Origin: Flaccisagitta enflata
Lineage: Eukaryota; Chaetognatha; Sagittoidea; Aphragmophora
Length of the DNA stretch: 64,000 nt
NCBI GenBank assembly: GCA_965153355.1
Contig: OZ231128.1
Span: 17,794,001 to 17,858,000, forward strand
Direction of reading: 5' to 3'
Shown in pieces: positions 14,282 to 24,106 of the stretch. The translations under genes and the position numbers were made by a program. Numbering within the stretch: position 1 is the stretch's first letter; each line of letters opens with the position of its first letter. The notes under the pieces were generated by a model. The model ran no database searches, was not told the DNA's origin, and saw only the letters and a list, made by a program, of their open reading frames with translations.

Positions 14282-15530
14282 AGAAACGATTTTCTGCTCA
14301 CTGCGCAGAACCGACATATTACTAATACCACTCGACAAAAAAAAAAGTCGCACCCTATTTTGAGTTGATAAAAAAAACCAAAAAAATCATTTAAACTATT
14401 TTTTGTTAAATAAATTTTAAAGATTTTAAACATTCTTTCTCTCTAGACCAATCCCAGATCTGTATCTCAAATAGGAGCTAGAGCTGGTCAAAATGATCTT
14501 CTAATTTGTAAAAATGCTCATTTTTCAATAGGATCGCATAATGATAAATGGCAATGTTTCTATTCTTTTTTATGCCATTACTAAGCGAATAAAGCTAGAA
14601 TTAATTGATTAAAACCAAATGAAAGATCTTTCTAAAAACTTTCTATTGGTCTCAGATTTTAGTTACAGTGAAGCGCCTGTATAGCATGCCCACCTATGAG
14701 GCATGCAGCTTACTGTCCCATGAGAGATTTAGTAGTTATTTCTTTATTGGCAATAAGGCAGCTTCACTAAAAAGCATAATTTTGCCCAGTTCCTTGGTAT
14801 AGTGAAGCTCAATTGTATTTATTTTGAAATTCAACATGACAATCTGCCGTTTTAAAAGTGCGCCTTTTTTATTGAGCCGAGTAGTAAAGGATGTCTCATA
14901 AGTTTTTTCCAAGTTTTTTATAGTAGTTCGATCCTCTTCTTATTCGCGTGCTACGCAACTACACCCCACCATGTCTGTCAGTGGGTCTCTCTTTTACTTT
15001 ATAGCATTTATGGGGGTTCTTGCATTACTGTTCCTACTTTAATGCATGAGTGGTCTCTTATATCACTGCCCCTGCCCACCGGCACGCAACTTGCAGAAAA
15101 GATCATTTACCCGTTTTTTTTTGAGAATCGACGGCGGGCCCCCACCATCGGAATCAACCCCAGCATGAGCAGAAGTTCCACTTGCGCCGGCCGACGGCGT
15201 CCTTCCCAAGAAAGTCAGATCCAATGGAAGCCTGTGAGTTGCGGTTTGGCTTTTTGCCTTGCTCCGACGTAGCTGTTCAAGTCTACGTTTTGTAGCATCG
15301 TCAACATCAGTTTTTCTCGGTCTGCCTCTTTCCTTTGCTCCTTCTTCTCTCCTCTTGTTGTACATTTCTCTACGCCTAACCAGTTTCTCATCGCCTCCGT
15401 CACGTCCTTCAGGTCCCGACTTTCTTCTCTCTTCTCCATTCTTACATCTTTCATAACTCTTCCTTTTCTGTTCCTTTCTTTTTTCTTCCGCCTCACTGGC
15501 GCTCTCTTCTCGTGGCCTTCCCGGCGGCAT
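9912..15530 (-). CDS. Transposase-like (possible DDE/RNase-H fold) five-exon gene with frame breaks in the last exon
   Basis: Exons inferred from splice sites and phase: 15111-15530, 13477-14086, 12952-13271, 12639-12797 and 9912-11590 (phases 0, 1, 0, 0). Exon 1 starts MPPGRPRE and, like exon 2, is Arg/Lys/Glu/Ser-rich. Exons 3 and 4 are basic and helical; exon 4 ends SLRPKWVVSPKDSDRK and splices to VCLCSAHTN, a Cys-rich joint. Exon 5 has CSAHTN...CKRCSLP, ISDFAEKYALKEWEEFQSMHW, then RPDKCAGQFCSRKVFGSIAE and a second Cys cluster. The D-rich strand and the later D resemble transposase-like proteins I have seen as unnamed repeats in aquatic invertebrates; this is recall, not a database hit. 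Exon 5 needs frame changes near 11400, 11225 and a T10 run near 10550, so it is a recent pseudogene or carries sequence errors. Confidence 0.6.
12322..12518 (+). repeat. AGTCGCG dispersed element, copy B
   Basis: 5' arm AGTTGCGGACA and distal arm TGTCCGCAAC are complementary over 11 bases. The local arm (CATAACT) has decayed. The GTTTGTCTGTCTGTTGG tract and TGCCCCTGCCCAT core are present and the copy ends GTGAACCCGC. It lies in the intron between exons 4 and 5 of the transposase-like gene, opposite in sense. Confidence 0.75.
14160..14281. repeat. (CT)n / (TGTCTCTC)n microsatellite
   Basis: TGTCTCTCTC repeats grading into pure CT. It lies in intron 1 of the transposase-like gene. Confidence 0.95.
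14943..15092 (+). repeat. AGTCGCG dispersed element, copy C (3' truncated)
   Basis: TCGCGTGCTACGCAACT at the head, CCCCTGCCCACCGGCACGCAACT at the tail. It lacks the usual GCCGTGTATCCGGCC end. The tail lies about 19 bases from the donor of exon 1 of the minus-strand transposase-like gene. Confidence 0.65.
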
Positions 15531-17098
15531 ATCTATCGATCTACTTGTCCATCAATGTCGATTCACCGAGGACTTATTTGGAAACTAAAATATCTACCTT
15601 AAGAGACAAGGAGGACCAACGATGATATGTTTCTAACTGCAAATTAAAGATCAAGCAAGTAAACTAGTTAGCGAAATGACTCCACATCAGTTGAGGTCTC
15701 AACCTGGCAGCTACACGCGAGTAGAGGGGCAAGGACGCAAATTTATAAAATAAGAATGATAAGACGACCGACGATCGTTCGGTGATGATTAAAAATGCGC
15801 ATTCAATTTCATGCGACTAAGAACGCCTAAATATCTAGCGACCAGAAAAAAGATTTAACCAATTAACTGCCACAATTTTGCCCTAGGAAATAATAAACTA
15901 AATGAATGATCACAGGGCGCATGAATGAATCAGAAAATTACTGCAACAATAAAAACGCGATCAAAATTCCTACATGGAGTTATAAGTAGTGATAATTGGA
16001 TACCTTTTCGTAGATGTCCCCATTTAGCCGTAAGTAGAAAAGATCTTAAAATAGAAAAGACACTGGAACAGTCATTCTTATCAACCAGTTAATTCATTTT
16101 TGTCGTCTTCCGTTGCAAGGAATAAAATCCACTAACTAAAGGTAGTAATGAGACTATTGAGATCCTTTTACGACCCCCATCTACTTACGTCAACTTTCCC
16201 GTTCAAAACAAAAGATCTAGGTCGTCATTTTTAACGTGATTGTCTAGAACGAACGTTTTCCGTCAAAATTCCCGGGGTCATGCGATCATAGATTCGGATC
16301 ACTGAATTTGCTCATGCTTTGGTAATTTGTGAATATTTACTGTACAAATAATGCCTTATATTGAATAGTTCCTTTCACGTTATTAATTTGCAACTTATTG
16401 GTCTTTCGGTCGGTCGGTCCATCCTTCGGTCCGTCCTTCGGTCCGTTCTTTGACCTGCATATCAGGCCTATATGGCCATACAATGTGGCCATACAATTAC
16501 CAGGGCCATTATGACTAAGCGTGGGAGTCTGGTTCACTGATCGATTTGAGAGAAAAGAACAGAAGTCGGATTTGAGCTAATTTGTATAAGCTTGTCTAAA
16601 TTGACTCTTACGCGAAAACGGTAGCCCATTAAGATGGGCTGACAGCTGTTTCTGACCTTTTAAACATTACTGTTTCATAAAATGATAGTAAAAATAAGCT
16701 TTTTTTACTTCTAAAATTGCGAGTTTTGCCACATCAGCGGTGAGCCTCTTGCTGAAAATCACCTAGATCTAAAGGCTAACCATGTATAGATGAAGAATAG
16801 GACGCAAACGCTAGGTGATAATCATCTCTGCATTTACTTTTTCCATAGATGGAACAACCGCCGATTTTACAGAAGACGCGACATTGTCAAAATTCAAATG
16901 CCGTCCTCTCCATTGCAGTATTTTCCTGGTTTTACAGCCTGAATGTAAATGAAACCGCGTTAGTGTAAGCGACGAAGAAAATGAGCTTTTTAACAGGCTT
17001 GATGGGTAGAGAGACAGACAGATATATGAAAATATAGAAACATGAAGACAAAGAAAGATTTCGAAAGCAAGGGCAAAAAAAGAAGCCAAAAGAAAAAG
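15531..17098. other. Intergenic, no gene recognised
   Basis: Nothing convincing on either strand. A CGGTCGGTCGGTCC-type tract at about 16400-16450 may be a degraded relic of the dispersed element. Confidence 0.4.
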
Positions 17099-17252
17099 AA
17101 CAAGGCCGGATACACGGCCAATACCAGTCGCGGATGGGTGGGCAGGGCGGAAATGCGCGTTATCTCACTTTATCAACTCGATCACCTCTCGATCGGCCTG
17201 ACGGACCGACGGACAAAGCCTCTTAGAGAGTCGCTAGTCCGCGACTAAAAAT
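17099..17252 (-). repeat. AGTCGCG dispersed element, copy D
   Basis: Minus-strand reading: 5' arm AGTCGCGGA and distal arm TCCGCGACT pair over 9 bases. Local arm GCGACT is 6 bases. It ends GCCGTGTATCCGGCCTTGTT like copies A, E and F. Confidence 0.8.
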
Positions 17253-17295
17253 GTAATCACTTCCATTTCTAGCAACAAAAAAAAACAAAACAAAA

Positions 17296-17430
17296 CCAAG
17301 TAGGCCAATAAGGTGCGACACGTGGATCGTCAAACGAATGCGTCACCAACAAACAGACCGACCAACCAACCAACAGACACAGCCATTTCTAGAGGTGCTT
17401 TGTCGCGCCTAAATTCAAGGCCAGATGTGG
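17296..17430 (-). repeat. Related dispersed element, second subfamily
   Basis: The reverse complement reads GGCGCGACAAAGCACCTC, a GGTTGGTTGGTCGG tract, TTCGTTTGACGATCCACG and TGTCGCACCTTATTGGCC. The same order recurs at 61396-61500. GCGACA near the head and TGTCGC near the tail are complementary. Confidence 0.6.
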
Positions 17431-17511
17431 AGCCACCCGGGTAGCGCATGGGTAAATAGATAGCTTTTTTAAGCATATCCAAAGAAACTTTGATGTACCG
17501 AAAGACTGACC

Positions 17512-17702
17512 TTTTTTAGTCGCGTGCACGCGACTCTACAACCCCGCGTTGTCCGTCCGTCTGTTTGTCGGTCGGTCATGTTTTACTTCTTTTATGATTT
17601 TATTTTCTGACCCCATTGCGCCTGCCCAAATGATCTAGTGATCTCAAATATGGCCACTGCCCACCCGCACGCGACTTCGGTAGCCGTGTATCCGGCCTTG
17701 TT
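17512..17702 (+). repeat. AGTCGCG dispersed element, copy E (best-preserved copy)
   Basis: It starts TTTTTTAGTCGCGTGCACGCGACT, an 18-bp perfect palindrome, carries GTCCGTCCGTCTGTTTGTCGG, and ends with distal arm GCACGCGACT followed by GCCGTGTATCCGGCCTTGTT. A second, partial tail (GCGACTAGGGTAGTCGTGAA...) follows at about 17711-17745. Confidence 0.85.
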
Positions 17703-17910
17703 TCACCTAAATGCGACTAGGGTAGTCGTGAATCCCGCCTAATTTTCATAACAGGCGATTTGCGCTTTGGCAAATGAGAGGAACTGCGGGACCTCGCTAA
17801 GTTAATTCGGCCATCGCTGGACGAAGACCAAGAAAGCACCTCAGAAGATTAAAGTACCGAATGACATGTGTAGGTAAAGGTACAGCTGAGAGGGAGGGGG
17901 TTACGGTACA

Positions 17911-17913
<3 letters not shown>

Positions 17914-18009
<96 letters not shown>

Positions 18010-18070
18010 GACAGAGAGAGACAGAGAGAGACAGAGAGAGACAGAGAGAGACAGAGAGACAGAGACAGAC
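17914..18070. repeat. (GA)n and (GAGACAGA)n microsatellite
   Basis: A pure AG tract grading into ACAGAGAG repeats. Confidence 0.95.
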
Positions 18071-18136
18071 AGATGTTTAGCATCGCAAAAAAAAAAATCT
18101 GTTTCATACTTAATATTTGCATTTTTTATCACTTTA

Positions 18137-18223
18137 GACGCGGAAGATCAATTGAGGAATGCTCAAAACGCCGTGCTTGATCCACCGGAGATAAACGATA
18201 TACAGGAAGATATGGAACTTTAA
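18137..18223 (+). CDS. Possible terminal exon, unknown gene (weak)
   Basis: CACTTTAG at 18129-18136 looks like an acceptor. It opens a short frame (DAEDQLRNAQNAVLDPPEI...) that ends QEDMEL with TAA at 18221-18223. The composition is protein-like, but I found no upstream exon and no family match. Confidence 0.2.
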   Translation, partial: DAEDQLRNAQNAVLDPPEINDIQEDMEL

Positions 18224-18884
18224 TACTTTACTGAGCCTTGATTTGATGAAACATTGCGTCATCTTTCTTTTAATTTCCTACCGTTTCTTTGGTATATCAT
18301 CGTTGTGGTTAACCCATAGATTCTTCGTGATAGGAATTGTACGCAGTGCACCTGCATCCCGCATTTTAGGCTGGATTTTACCTCCACCATCTTGTTTTTA
18401 CGCTTTGGTATGATTATTGAATATTCAAAGGAAATCCATGTATGTTTACAATAAAAATTGACTTTCGCAACTGTTACTGAGCTAAATGGACGAAACCCCA
18501 CTAAAATTCCTTCATTTTCAATTTTTTCAGTCAGAACACGGTAAGCGCAAAATTACGCTAAGCTAGTTTTTCGCGTGTTTACATTTGGCCAGGAGAAACG
18601 CTCGGACGATTTCTGAGATGCCATATTATTTTAGTCCACTTCTGTTTACATCAAACTTCAAATCACCGCCACCAGATCAAAAGTGTCGTTCTCTCAAAAA
18701 ATATTAAATATATACTTCGGTAAATGTGATTTTTTTTTCCGGGTCGGGTCCAGCGCACAAACTGAACAAAAGGAGTATGAAAGATTGAAAACACAGACGT
18801 CAACTGTTCACAAATTTCCGAGGAAATGAGTTACAAACTATCAAAAATCTTGAAAGAGTATGGGTCCGCGACTGGGGTCAATCG

Positions 18885-19550
18885 GCGTTGTAAAACGGCG
18901 TTGTCATACGGCGTTGTCATACGGCGTTGTCATACGGCGTTGTCATACGGCGTTGTCATACGGCGTTGTCATACGGCGTTGTCATACGGCGTTGTCATGC
19001 GGCGTTGTCATGCGGCGTTGTCATGCGGCGTTGTCATACGGCGTTGTCATACGGCGCTGTCATACGGCGCTGTCATACGGCGTTGTAAAACGGCGTTGTA
19101 TAACGGCGTTGTATAACGGCGTTGTATAACGGCGTTGTATAACGGCGTTGTAAAACGGCGTTGTAAAACGGCGTTGTAAAACGGCGTTGTAAAACGGCGT
19201 TGTAAAACGGCGTTGTAAAACGGCGTTGTAAAACGGCGTTGTAAAACGGCGTTGTAAAACGGCGTTGTAAAACGGCGTTGTAAAACGGCGTTGTAAAACG
19301 GCGTTGTAAAACGGCGTTGTAAAACGGCGTTGTAAAACGGCGTTGTAAAACGGCGTTGTAAAACGGCGTTGTAAAACGGCGTTGTAAAACGGCGTTGCCA
19401 AACGCCGTTGCCAAACGCCGTTGTTAAACGACATTGTCAAAAGACATTGTCAAATGACATTGTCAAACGACATTGTCAAACGACAATGTCAAACGACATT
19501 GTCAAACGACATTGTCAAATGGCATTGTCAAACGGCAGTGTTGAATGGCA
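18885..19550. repeat. 13-bp tandem array, CGGCGTTGTCATA / CGGCGTTGTAAAA / CGACATTGTCAAA
   Basis: About 50 units of 13 bp. The unit changes in blocks along the array: GTCATA/GTCATG variants first, then GTATAA, then a long homogeneous GTAAAA block (about 19143-19396), then CGCCGTTGCCAAA, and finally CGACATTGTCAAA. The long open frames across it are artefacts. Confidence 0.97.
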
Positions 19551-19556
19551 TTGACC

Positions 19557-20195
19557 AGTTAGCATGCTAAAATCTTTATAAATCAAATTCATATGTTGAG
19601 TCCTTCCATTTAGGGACTACATACCGAGTTTCAACCAAATCGGTTGAAAAATGCCGAAGTTATGTACGTTTTTCACTTTTAGGCTGGTACGCTAGTTGGG
19701 TGGTAGGCTGGTTTGGCTGGTTAGCTCGCTAAAATCTTTACAATTCAAATACATATGTTGAGTCCTTCCATTTAGAGACTACATACCAAGTTTCAACCAA
19801 ATCAGTTGAAAAATGCCGAAGTTATGCACATTGTTAACTTTTAGGCTGGTAGGCTAGTTGGGTGGTAGGCTGGTTTGGCCGGTTAGCATGCTAAAACCTT
19901 TACAATTCAAATACATATGTTGAGTTCTTTCATTTAGAGACTACATACCGAGTTTCAACCAAATTGGTTGAAAAATAACGAAGTTATGCACGTTTTTCAC
20001 TTTTAGGCTGGTAGGCTGGTTGGGTGGTAGGCCGGTTTGGCCGGTTAACATGCTAAAATCTGTACAAATCAAATACATATGTTGAGTCCTTCCATTTAGA
20101 GACTACATACCAAGTTTCAACCAAATCGGTTGAAAAATGCCAAAGTTATGCACGTTTATCACTTTTAGGCTGGTAGGCTGGTTGGGCCGGTTGGG
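19557..20195. repeat. 162-bp tandem satellite, about four units
   Basis: Units begin GTTAGCATGCTAAAATC at about 19557, 19720, 19882 and 20044. Each carries TACATATGTTGAGTCCTTCC, a GTTTCAACCAAATCGGTTG block and a tail of TAGGCTGGTAGGCTGGTTGG. Units differ at scattered bases. The satellite directly follows the 13-bp array. Confidence 0.95.
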
Positions 20196-20417
20196 TGGGT
20201 CGGATCATAACATACGCATAGGATGTAAAGCGGCTTACCCTAGTACAACTTCCCTCCAAATATGAAGCAAATCGGTCAAGGCGTTCAAAAGTTAGCCCAT
20301 TTTTAAAAGTGTGGACAACGACGACGACAACGACGACAACGACAACGACGACACCCACCCGCCTCGAATTATAGTCCGCGTCGGAATGGTATTCCGTCGC
20401 GGACAAAAACGGGCCGG

Positions 20418-22568
20418 TTAAAATTTGTCTGAAATGTAGCAACGAAAGTGATCTGATAACGTGCAAGATAATCCCTGTTCATTGGGAAAATGGTGATCTG
20501 GAAACAGGTTATTCGCAACTTCCAATGGATCGAGTTGGATATAACGGGTCGTTTCCTTGCATCCATTTTTGTCGTGACAACTGAGAAACCGCCTAATCTG
20601 GCCGAAAGAAGTCTTCCTGATGGTGTAACAAAAATCTGGGTTGTCAATAGACGAGATATGACTATAATGGGAGCGTAGCATCGACAAACGGACGTCAAAG
20701 TTCTTTAAGTAAGGAAACTTACTTAGTTCATCGATGCATGATCCGGTGGAAACGTCGTAACGATCAATGGGGAAAGTATGATTGCATTTTATAAAGAAGC
20801 CAAGAAGCACCTCTTCAAAACTGAGGTTTGTGGTAGAAATGCCAAGTCGCAAAGTTTCAAGGCGCCTCATCCTTGACACAAAATCCATCTGATCCATGGG
20901 CAAATTGCAGACTACTTCCAAATGACGCATCGAATGAGCGGAGGCATCACACGCCAGAAGAATAAACTCGACCACGTCTGCATCGGCAAGTTCTCTGCTT
21001 TCAGGAGTGGAGTCGAGAAAACGAAAGTCCACGAGCTGGCTGAAGTTAGGTGCCTGCAGCTCTTGAAATATGGTTTCGCCACCTTTCCCCAATTTTAAAT
21101 GAGTAAACTGAAAATCCAATTCATGCGATTCCGCGATGGGTTGTGGGTCTTTTACCAGATGTGTACCCAATTCGAGGGACGGAAGTGTATGACGGCAAGC
21201 TGATAAAATTTGGTTAATGAGCTGACCAGCTTGTCCAATTTCTCTTTCCACGCGTTTCAAAATTGTTAGCGATTGCAGTTGACAAAAACGTTGCTCGAAA
21301 AACTGGTCCGCAGTCAAATGCTCTATGCTGGAAACACAAAACGTCAGGTTGATCAAAGGAGGAACCTGCGTGAGAACACTTGGATCGCTATTCATCAGCC
21401 ATAGGCATCGAAATCCCGTGAAATGTAAAGATTTCAAGTTTGTCAGTTTTCTGAAATCGGGCGGGGACGTCATACACACGCGTAAGCGTAATTCTTCCAG
21501 GTTCTCGCAGGTGCGAAATATCTGATTTAAATCACAAATTGGTATGAGGTCGTCTTTTTTATATTCGATGGCAAGCGCTATCAACCCTTGAGACAGCGCG
21601 ACATTTGCTCCGAAGAAAGTATCTATGGCATGTGGAGGCATATTCATCGCACTTAAGTCGAGGAGTTGCAACGACTTCAGTTTTTTGCACAGTTTCCCGT
21701 CAATAACGACCGAGCCAAAATTTTCCAATTGTGAGGGATGCAACAAGGAGCAATCTTTCAGATGGAGGTTTTCCAAATTCGGCAAGGCACTGGCGATTAA
21801 CGAAAGGGCGTGGCCATTGATGGGATTATGCAGAGTCAAGGAAGTCAAACGTGCGCAGCCAAATAAAGGCGTTAGATTACAATGAGTTAGTACTTCTTGA
21901 TCAAGTCGCTCGCAACCCAACCTCAGCTCGAGCTTTTGCAAGTAATCGCGACAAGGAGTCAGAATGTTGGTGAGGAGATTGTCTATCTCTCCGCTCACGC
22001 GATGACTGTTTCCCCATGAAGAAGACAGCATTTCGGGAGTGCCAGGAGTTTTAGCAGGGGGCAGTTTCAGTTTGAATTGATGATTTATCTCGAGTCTCTG
22101 AATGCGCGGAAATTCTTCCACGATCTCGATCATTCTGCGTCTTTCCTCCATGGCAATATCGCCGCTGTCGAGGCGGTTTACGTTCCGGGATGAATTCCGA
22201 AACATTCCGAGACGAAAAAGAATGGCCGTCGGGTCATCGGCATCGCAAAACGCTCGCAGTTCGGGACTGGTTCTGAATTCGAGACTTTTCGGCGCGATTC
22301 CGGTGTGACGGAGAAGAAGAGTGGGAACTCGATGCCACTGAATCCAGTCGTGTCCCAGGTTGATGGCGTCATCGTCGTTCAAACGCCGAAAGACGACGGT
22401 GAGAGCGATTTCCCGGAAATGGCGACAGACGGGAATGATGGAAGCGCAAATCTGATAATCCGTGAGATATGAGAAAATGATGCGCCATAGTTCTTCAGGT
22501 AAAACCCGGCTGGGATCGGCATTTGGAAGAATGGAGAGGACGAGGTTTCCTGAGTCTGTAAGGGGCAT
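20418..22568 (-). CDS. F-box / leucine-rich-repeat protein, single exon, 716 aa
   Basis: ATG at 22566-22568. Residues about 22-56 (LPEELWRIIFSYLTDYQICA, then PVCRHFREIAL) match an F-box, the motif that binds SKP1 in SCF ubiquitin ligases. The rest is Leu-rich with irregular repeats of the LxxLxLxxCxL kind (ENLHLKDCSLLHPSQLENFG, ENLEELRLRVCM, LKSLHFTGFRCLWL, RRLETLRLGIS), so a leucine-rich-repeat solenoid would select substrates. No signal peptide or membrane segment. The frame is uninterrupted over 2.15 kb and has no intron, unlike every other host gene in the window, so it may belong to a retroposed or rapidly expanded family. No specific orthologue is recognised. Confidence 0.85.
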   Translation of the reverse strand: MPLTDSGNLVLSILPNADPSRVLPEELWRIIFSYLTDYQICASIIPVCRHFREIALTVVFRRLNDDDAINLGHDWIQWHRVPTLLLRHTGIAPKSLEFRTSPELRAFCDADDPTAILFRLGMFRNSSRNVNRLDSGDIAMEERRRMIEIVEEFPRIQRLEINHQFKLKLPPAKTPGTPEMLSSSWGNSHRVSGEIDNLLTNILTPCRDYLQKLELRLGCERLDQEVLTHCNLTPLFGCARLTSLTLHNPINGHALSLIASALPNLENLHLKDCSLLHPSQLENFGSVVIDGKLCKKLKSLQLLDLSAMNMPPHAIDTFFGANVALSQGLIALAIEYKKDDLIPICDLNQIFRTCENLEELRLRVCMTSPPDFRKLTNLKSLHFTGFRCLWLMNSDPSVLTQVPPLINLTFCVSSIEHLTADQFFEQRFCQLQSLTILKRVEREIGQAGQLINQILSACRHTLPSLELGTHLVKDPQPIAESHELDFQFTHLKLGKGGETIFQELQAPNFSQLVDFRFLDSTPESRELADADVVEFILLACDASAHSMRHLEVVCNLPMDQMDFVSRMRRLETLRLGISTTNLSFEEVLLGFFIKCNHTFPIDRYDVSTGSCIDELSKFPYLKNFDVRLSMLRSHYSHISSIDNPDFCYTIRKTSFGQIRRFLSCHDKNGCKETTRYIQLDPLEVANNLFPDHHFPNEQGLSCTLSDHFRCYISDKF

Positions 22569-22848
22569 AGTGTTTTTGGAGAGGTCACGGATATCTTAAA
22601 CTTTGGGAAAGACGGACTTGATAAGTCAAGTTCTTCTCTGATTTCAACCTCAATCATTTATCAACCTGGCGTGAAACAAACAAGGTTTCTAGGGTTTTTT
22701 AACTCAAACATTGAAATACGATACAAATAAATAATCGAGACAAAACGGTTAACAGAGTCAGGACTTTGTTAGACTTTGGGGGTGATACAGTAAACATTTC
22801 ATCTCCTTCAATGAACTGCCCTTGATTGCAGCTAAAATGTAGTACTAT
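22569..22848. other. Upstream region of the F-box gene
   Basis: 280 bases between the F-box start codon and the 5' LTR. No clear promoter motif was seen. Confidence 0.4.
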
Positions 22849-23295
22849 TGTAAGAGGCAGGAAATGGACATAGCTCATGGCGGGACTGAGTAGGAGCCAT
22901 GAGTCTTTAAAGATAGCTATTATCGTGAAGTAGCCGTAGCTTCCATCATTTGTAATCGTTATTGGTCATAGCCCATTCATGCTCTCCTTAACCGATGCAT
23001 TACTGTTATATAACCTACCCTTTCCTTACCATTATTAGTTGAGAGCATTATCAGGGGCTCCAGTATGGTGGTAATTAGCCGCTCGCATAGTTAATAAGAT
23101 TACATCGTTATCGACCCATCGCATCTGTTCTACCTTCAGATAGTTACTCATCCAGGAGCTCATTCCCTTCGTTAGCCAAACTCTCTCTCTGGCGAGCATA
23201 CCCAGAGGCCCAATAGGATATCCTTCTCCGGGTCCGCATAGGAGCTAGATCGCCTCTGGAAGGTAAGCGTCTTCGACAGGATCTTAGCGCTTACA
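22849..23295 (+). repeat. 5' LTR (447 bp)
   Basis: TG...CA ends. It matches 28011-28457 throughout by eye. Confidence 0.93.
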
Positions 23296-24106
23296 AGTGG
23301 CGCATCGACCGACTTGTGAACCCCCCTGCTTACCACCTTCTATCTTCGAGCCGAAACTTCGCGACTGTTCGGGGCCATTCGGGCATTGCTAGACGATTCC
23401 CGTCTTACGTTCCGTCGTTGGGGGGACTGCTCAGTCTTCCCGCTAATGCGCTCGGGAGAACGCGAAAAGGGTTACGGTTACGTCCCTGCGACATCTCCTG
23501 GTGGCGAGCGCCCGCTCCGTCATTGTCAAATCTGCCGGCCTTCTGAGCGTTTCATCTTTAAATCCAGCTGGTACTTCCTTCGTCTTTGTGCGTCTTTTCG
23601 CTGCCGACAACACAAGTTTCTCGATATAGCCGGAGTCCTGCAGACAAGAGGATAAAAGTGAGCACTTGTGGAACCCAAGCGTTAGTCGTCCCTTTCTTCT
23701 TGAAGAACAGTCTCGCGAAGGTTGCAAAACTTTAAATTTTTTGGAGCCCCTGTTATGCTGGTAATGTTTGTAAATATAACTCTTAAACACACTGTACATT
23801 AACTCTCATACAAACACTATCATTCCTCCATTCGTAATAAAACGAGCAAACAACTCCTCAATTGCCCAGCCGCCTGACATCTTCTTTCCGCTCCACTTCC
23901 ACAATTGGCTGATTATTTAACATTGCTGCATCTATTACGCTCGAAGCCTCCTTAAGCATCAGTGCTGTTCCCCAGCTGTCCTTCGGACAGGCTTGGGAAA
24001 CCATTTCAGCACCCTTGTGCCCCGCATTAGATTTGTTATGCGTGGTCCCCAGTAATTTTATTCCTGCATCGTGCCTGCTGTCTCGCGGGTCCTCCTTTCG
24101 TAGTCC

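Noticed and set aside
17708-17745. tRNA B-box-like GTCGTGAATCCC at a repeat tail, suggesting a tRNA-derived SINE
   Set aside because: It is at the 3' end rather than the expected 5' promoter position, and no A box was found.
18826-19440. Frames over the 13-bp array
   Set aside because: A 13-bp period cycles through frames; stops are simply absent from the unit.
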